NCBI GenBank assembly: GCA_030686995.1
Contig: CM060691.1
Span: forward strand, 61,536,338 to 61,600,337
DNA: 64,000 nucleotides
Direction: 5' to 3'
DNA from: Artemisia argyi
Taxonomy: Eukaryota; Streptophyta; Magnoliopsida; Asterales; Asteraceae
This document shows positions 59,222-64,000 of this stretch, in pieces. The translations under genes and the position numbers were made by a program. The notes beneath the pieces are model-generated. The model made no database searches. It saw only the letters and a list, made by a program, of their open reading frames with translations, and was not told where the DNA came from. How positions within the stretch are numbered: position 1 is the stretch's first letter; each line of letters starts with the position of its first letter.

Positions 59222-62200
59222 TTAGACAATAACCTTGGGAACCCATTTAAGCACGGCGCAAACGGGTTTACCAAATTTTGAAATCCATTTGTAGGTTGTG
59301 TCAATCTGATTTAAAGATGTTGAATTCCAACGAGGACTGAAAACCGGTGTTTCTTTTTGAAATAACACTCGTGGAATCAATGGAGATTTAAAACTCTTTT
59401 TCTGTTGAAAATTGTTTGAGAAACCCGGTGTTTCTCTTGGAGTTTTAAAATCTGAAGAAGAAGATTTCCATCTAGAGTTGAACCTCATGGGTTTTCTTTG
59501 AAGATTTATTTTTGTGATAAATGGAAACCTTCCGGTATTTGGAATGTTCAAAGCAGAGTCATTTTCATGTTGCAGCGAAAGCAATTCTGATATTGAATAT
59601 TTGAAAGGTTTTGAACGACTTTGCTTTGGTCTCCACACTTGCTTTACCGGTGTAAAACGAGAGTGTGGAGTTTGAAAAACATGATTCTTTTCTTTTGAAG
59701 CATTTGGGGGTTTTGAAAAACCTTGTTTTGGTCTCCATACTTGCTTTACCGATGTAAAATTAGAGTGTGGAGTTTGAAGAACTTGTTTCATTTTACTAGA
59801 AGCATTTGGATTTGAAAACCTTTTGGAAGTAAATGTTTCAGAAAAACTTGGTCTCTTTGAAAACTTCTTTTCTTTTTACAAAGAATAGGTTGTAAACTGA
59901 GAAACCCTTTTCGAAAATGGTTTTGAAGATTCACCCGTGTAAACCTTCTTCGAAACACTCACTTCTGGTGTTGAAACATTCTAAAATGGAGCTTTACCCA
60001 TTGATCGGTTAAGAGTATCAAACTTCACTTTTAAAGCATTGTATGAAGTTCTCAAATCATTGTATTCTTTTTGAAGAGAAAGATGATCTTGGGATGCCAA
60101 TTCTGATTCTAAAGAAGCAATTTGTTTCAAAAGTTGATCCTTTTCAGCTTTAGAATCATCCGTTTTATGAGCCAATTTCCGTTCGAACTCAACATTTTCT
60201 TTTTCAAGTCTTTCAAAATAATTTTCAAATTTGGTTACTTTGTTGAAAAAGTCGGTTTTGGCATCCTCAAAATCGTTTGTTTGTTGAGCTAACACTGTTT
60301 CAAGCTTAATCAATTTCGTTTGAAGCACGTGATTTTCATTTTCAAAAAGATACATTTTCTCCCCCGTTTCCTTTTCAAAATCTGGAGTATTAGTATCGAA
60401 CAGGGGTTTTGGAAAGGAAACTTTTGTGATTTGAAAATTAACATTTTTCTTTTTCATTGATTCAATCTTTTGCAAAACATTTTCAAACTTTTTATCTGCA
60501 AATACATTCAATTGAGACTTCAAATCTTCAGTCTCTTTTTGTTTCAAGTTTGAGTTTTGTTTCTGAACTCGTGAAGTTTTGATTGAATCAATCAGGTTTT
60601 TGTAAATCTGTTTCAAACGCTCAATCTCTTTTTCGTATTTTGAAATTTGACATTTCATTGACACGTTTTCATCTTCAACTTGTTCAAGCTTTGACATCCA
60701 GGGGTTTTCAAATGACTGCTTTTCAAGATTGTGTTGTAAAGCTAGGTCAAAGTTAATGCTTTGTGCTTGACATCTTTGAAAATTTTGTTCAAGAGAAAAT
60801 ATTTGATGTTTAAGTTTCTCTTGGATGTCGCTTGACTCTTTTAAAATCTTCTCATTTTCGTGTCTCAACATCCTATTTTCCACTCTTAAGATTTCAGACT
60901 CAACACTCAACGATTTATCACAAGCAGATTTTTGAAAAACTTTCAATTTAGCTTCTAAATCAACAATGTCGTTAAGATACGAGTCTTCCTTTTTCCTTTT
61001 TCTCACTTTATGTTCACAAAATTCCTTTTTGCAAGTTGACAACTCTGTTTGTGTTTTTGAAAGCTCTTTTTGAAGTTGTTCAACTTGTTGTTTGAGTTCA
61101 CATTTTTCATTTTCGAGTTTTGAAACCAATTTTCCGTTCGACTCAATTAATTCGCGTATTTTGTGTTGAAGATCTTGTTCTTTATTGTAATATTCTTGAA
61201 ATCCCACTTCAAAACTTTTTTCACGTTTGGCTTTGTTTTCATGATTTGAAAGTTGTATTTTATAGCACTCAATGTCCCTTGTTAATGACACATTTTTTGC
61301 TTTTAGTTCACAGTTGAGCTTGTTACATTGAGTAACTTCGTATTGCATTTTCTTAATTATCAAATCAGTTGAAGCACATTCTTGATCATGATTCACACTG
61401 TTATGTTCAACCGTACCTCCATTAAGATCCACATGTGGAGTTTCAGGAGTAATCTTTCTATCATCCTGATTCACCACATATGTGTCGTTAATGTACTGAG
61501 GTTGTCCATGACTTTGTGTCTCATGAGCAAACACATTTTTAAATGTATCATCATCATTAGATCGATGTACCTGAACGAGTGCGACTGAACTTTGTGAAGG
61601 ACTGACAGCAGCTGCATTATTCAAACCATCCTTACATTTGTGTTTCCCGTCAGCATCTGAATCATTCCCTGAAGTGCTGCTTTTAGTCTGCAGTTCTGAT
61701 AATGCATTGTTACCGGTAAATACCAAACTATCATTCAACGTCCCTTCATTTATGACTGTTCCTTCATGTGTCTGCCTTTTACTTCCACTCTCTCGTACAT
61801 TTTCTTTTAACTCTCTTTTCTGCATCTTCAGTTCTTTGATAGCACTCAGATGAAGTGATCTTTCATTAAGCACAAATTCTAAGTAGCTCAGTCGTGAAAC
61901 AAGCTGATCTCTAAAAGCTTCAACCTCCATACTATTGATGTTCTCTCTCCATAACTTGCTTTGAGATTCATAGTCTCGAGAAGTTTTGAACACTTTAAAA
62001 TCCATTGCCATGAACTCTTTGAACTGTGTCTTGAGCGCTCTAAATTCTACCATGCAATCACTTCCCTGTTCAATTTGCTTTTCAAGTTGAACTATGTTTT
62101 CTCGGAGTTTCCTTTGAAAGGTTAGAACGTCCGTATCTGTTCCGAAGAATACTGTAAAGGTACTCCACGAAGGAAACCTTGTATCTAAGAGAATCGTGCA

Positions 62201-62305
62201 TTGAATCTTAACTAAATGAAAATATGCTAAACAATCTTCTATAGAATAGATGGCTCTTTGCTCAACTTTAGACATTTTTCTCTCTTGTGAACTTGTTTGA
62301 TACAT
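59222..62305 (-). pseudogene. Coiled-coil gag-like protein of element E with two in-frame stops
   Basis: One continuous frame runs from ATG 62305 to 59222 (1,028 codons), broken only by TAG (59981-59983) and TAA (59876-59878). Residues 1-150 form a compact N-terminus (YSIEDCLAYFHLVKIQCTIL, RFPSWSTFTVFFGTD) that may correspond to a gag capsid-like region. Residues about 160-310 are polar. About 330-760 is a long coiled coil with heptad-like Leu/Lys/Glu. After the stops comes a linker with repeated KQVWRPK and a final LKWVPKVIV. Long coiled coils with W-x-P-K repeats precede the zinc knuckle and protease in some Asteraceae Copia models, from memory; here nothing follows. The first 774 codons are open and could still make protein. 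Confidence 0.7.
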
Positions 62306-62629
62306 TTTCTCTCCCCCGTGATTGTTGCGACGTAATCGAAATAATCAACCAAAAATGTCACACACAAGGTCGATAAAGTGATTTCTGATTTTCCCTCCAA
62401 AAATAATTTGAAAAATTTTCTCTCCTAAAATTTGAAAATCACTATGAAATGCAATTATAAGGTTGCAGGAATAATTTGAGTTTCAAAAATTTTGCCGCCA
62501 AATTTCACCGAAAAAATTTGAATTTTGGCCTAAAATTTTGAAATTCGGGCCAAAATTTTCAACGTTATACCAAAATTTGAATTTCGCGTAAAAATTGAAC
62601 GTTTAGTCTCCTGTAAAAATTAAATTGAA
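62306..62629 (-). other. Element E 5' leader
   Basis: About 320 bp between the 5' LTR and the coiled-coil frame. It has repeated AATTTTGAAATT-type words and no clear primer site (minus strand after the LTR reads TTCAATTTAATTTTTACAGG). Confidence 0.5.
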
Positions 62630-62978
62630 CGTTGGGTCCCGACTTTTATATATATTCACACATATGAGAAATGTTTAGAGAGAGAAAAATATGTTTAGAG
62701 AGAGAGAACTAGAGTGGGAAATAAGAGATATTTCTTATTCATAATGAACCAACAACCAACCTCAAATGAGAGGTTTACAAGACTATTTATAGGCCATGTC
62801 AAGGGCAACTAACATCTTTCACATTATATCACTTATAGCCCTTAGACTTTGGCAAAACATGAAAACATTAATAAACTAGCATAAAACATATTAAATATTT
62901 AACGTACTAACATAATATTGCAACCTATTACATGACTCATTGATTCGATAATGATCGTCACTTCAAGTGTTCCCAACA
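62630..62978 (-). repeat. Element E 5' LTR
   Basis: About 349 bp matching 55988-56318 apart from a few substitutions and one insertion near 62684. It ends GTTCCCAACA before the GTAAT duplication. Confidence 0.9.
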
Positions 62979-62983
62979 GTAAT

Positions 62984-63575
62984 GATGCAAGTGCTCCCCC
63001 TTGTACAATACTCCCCCTAAATGTAGTGCCAAGTAAGGAGACATGGATTTTGAACCTACAAAAAAAATTAGTTGCCGCACAAGACAAGTGTAGAACAAGT
63101 CATGAACACCCTTTTTGTTTAAACACAAAGAAGAGTTGCGAAGCGGAATGATGCAATTCTCATGCTCCCCCTTGAATATTACCCCCCTAAATTGGAGTAA
63201 CAAGGAAGGGATAAATGGATAATGATCCTACAAAAGAGAGTTAGCAAAAGATATATATGTTACCATCACAAGGTATAGTATCAATACCTAAATGGTCAAC
63301 AAACAATGCATGCCACATAGTAGAATGAAATTCATTTCATGTAAAATTTGACTCTTAGAAGGTCAAAGACAAGAAATTAGGGTGGTAACATCCTATCTTA
63401 AAAGGAAAAAAAATAAAAGGAAAATAAAAATAAAAAGAAAAACATCATAATCCTTAATGAGAAACATCCTCCTAAAGAATGTTTTAAGGTAGGTGATGAT
63501 GAGAATGAGTGTTTTGGCTTGTTAGGTTGTGTTTTTGGTGCTACTACGGATGAGACTCTATCATTGTTGGAGACT
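62984..63575 (-). other. Element F internal sequence with repeated G-rich purine tracts
   Basis: Two diverged copies of a block of about 165 bp (62979-63143 and 63146 onward) share AATGATGCAA, GCTCCCCCTTG, a (T/A)CCCCCCTAAAT-type tract and GATCCTACAAA/GAACCTACAAA. On the minus strand each block holds two polypurine-tract-like sequences. Confidence 0.6.
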
Positions 63576-63998
63576 CTAACCTTGAGGTGGGTGAGACAAG
63601 GATTCTAGACGGTCCAAAATGTGGTTTAGGATAAACATCATTTCATAGGTTAGCTCGCGGATTTCCGTTTGACATCTTTCGGTAATGTGAGCGGTCCTTT
63701 CACAATGTCCGCAATTATGGTGGGGAAAGTTTGGTAGAAAAGGGATCTCATTTGTTGGTGGTGGATTACTTGTGCTTGATGGAGCAAGGGTGGATGGTTG
63801 AGAGGTGTTTTTGTTTCCTATACTTGTTGAGGTTGGAGATGTGGCCCTTACGGATGCATTTATTTCCTCATGAGAAGGAAACATTGAATCAAAGTGTTGG
63901 GAAGACTCTTGTGGTGGTTGTTGTTGTTGAGTATAATGGCGGAAGCTTGGTTCTCCTTCAAGAGGATCACGAATGAATTTGTAAACGGGGTGAAACAC
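63576..63998 (-). CDS. Unidentified reading frame of element F, runs to window edge
   Basis: 140 codons on the minus strand from an ATG at 63998, possibly part of a longer frame beyond the window. The N-terminus MFHPVYKFIRDPLEGEPSFR is followed by Gln/Pro- and Ser/Thr/Pro-rich sequence, then CGHCERTAHITERCQTEIRE and a helical C-terminus (MMFILNHILDRLESLSHP). The position between the polymerase region and the 3' LTR is where SIRE-type elements carry an extra (env-like) frame, but I see no membrane segment and make no function call. Confidence 0.45.
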   Translation of the reverse strand: MFHPVYKFIRDPLEGEPSFRHYTQQQQPPQESSQHFDSMFPSHEEINASVRATSPTSTSIGNKNTSQPSTLAPSSTSNPPPTNEIPFLPNFPHHNCGHCERTAHITERCQTEIRELTYEMMFILNHILDRLESLSHPPQG

Positions 63999-64000
63999 AA

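Larger units (their letters stand above)
55988..62978 (-). mobile_element. Copia-type non-autonomous LTR element E, 6991 bp
   Basis: Flanked by GTAAT at 55983-55987 and 62979-62983, inside element F. LTRs are 55988-56318 (3', 331 bp) and about 62630-62978 (5', about 349 bp), with TGTTGGG ... CCCAACA ends; the 5' LTR has one changed terminal base and a 16-18-bp insertion (AGAGAAAAATATGTTT). Orientation follows from AGGGGGAGAT next to the left LTR. The only large frame is a coiled-coil gag-like one; protease, integrase, reverse transcriptase and RNase H are not seen. The bases after the 5' LTR do not show the usual initiator-tRNA primer site. Confidence 0.9.

Overview
The window reads as a plant nuclear repeat region, most likely from a eudicot of the daisy family (Asteraceae). 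It has plant-type En/Spm (CACTA), hAT and PIF/Harbinger transposases, Ty3-type elements with a tRNA-Asp-like primer site, and minus-strand Copia elements with G-rich polypurine tracts. The family guess rests only on remembered resemblance of the gag-like and coiled-coil reading frames to gene models often seen in Asteraceae; no search was run. I found no convincing host gene, tRNA, rRNA or CRISPR array. Almost every recognisable coding region belongs to a transposable element, and most are broken.

Layout. 1-600 is a fragment of a second CACTA copy (180-bp subterminal repeats). 601-6091 is a hAT element with a decayed BED/RNase-H/dimerisation transposase on the minus strand. 6092-7632 plus 32903-33179 is the 3' end of a Ty3-like element (A), split by a 25.3-kb CACTA element (7633-32899) with matching termini and a TGA target duplication. 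The CACTA element carries 180-bp subterminal repeats, a 0.9-kb palindrome around (TA)n, a tnpA-like gene on the minus strand (10399-12972), a 137-bp minisatellite, an 8.2-kb Ty3-like element B (15671-23840, TSD GTCAT) inserted in that minisatellite, a 1-kb CCACCA array, a possible captured gene fragment, and a tnpD/TNP2-like transposase on the plus strand (27881-31462).

33180-47274 is a second nest: a hAT terminal scrap, 213-bp direct repeats at both ends, a very young element C of the same family as A and B (33851-40421, TSD TTTGT, LTRs differing at about 2 of 1405 positions by eye), a 3.0-kb solo LTR (40762-43758, TSD CGTTA), and an LTR-like stretch with palindrome arrays. 47275-52229 is AT-rich sequence with a MITE-like nest and a PIF/Harbinger element (49940-51825, TSD TTA). 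52230-54605 is LTR-like. 54606-64000 is a minus-strand SIRE-like Copia element (F), entered by a second minus-strand Copia element (E, 55988-62978, TSD GTAAT) that carries a 1,028-codon coiled-coil reading frame and no recognisable polymerase.

How it works together. Nothing here needs a host function. The CACTA element once encoded both of its own proteins, but its transposase now has two in-frame stops and at least two frameshifts. Elements A, B, C and E lack reverse transcriptase and integrase, so B, C and E must have moved using enzymes from elsewhere. Their preserved signals (LTR ends, primer sites, polypurine tracts, gag-like frames, palindromic arrays upstream of TATA boxes) are what a parasite of other retroelements would keep.
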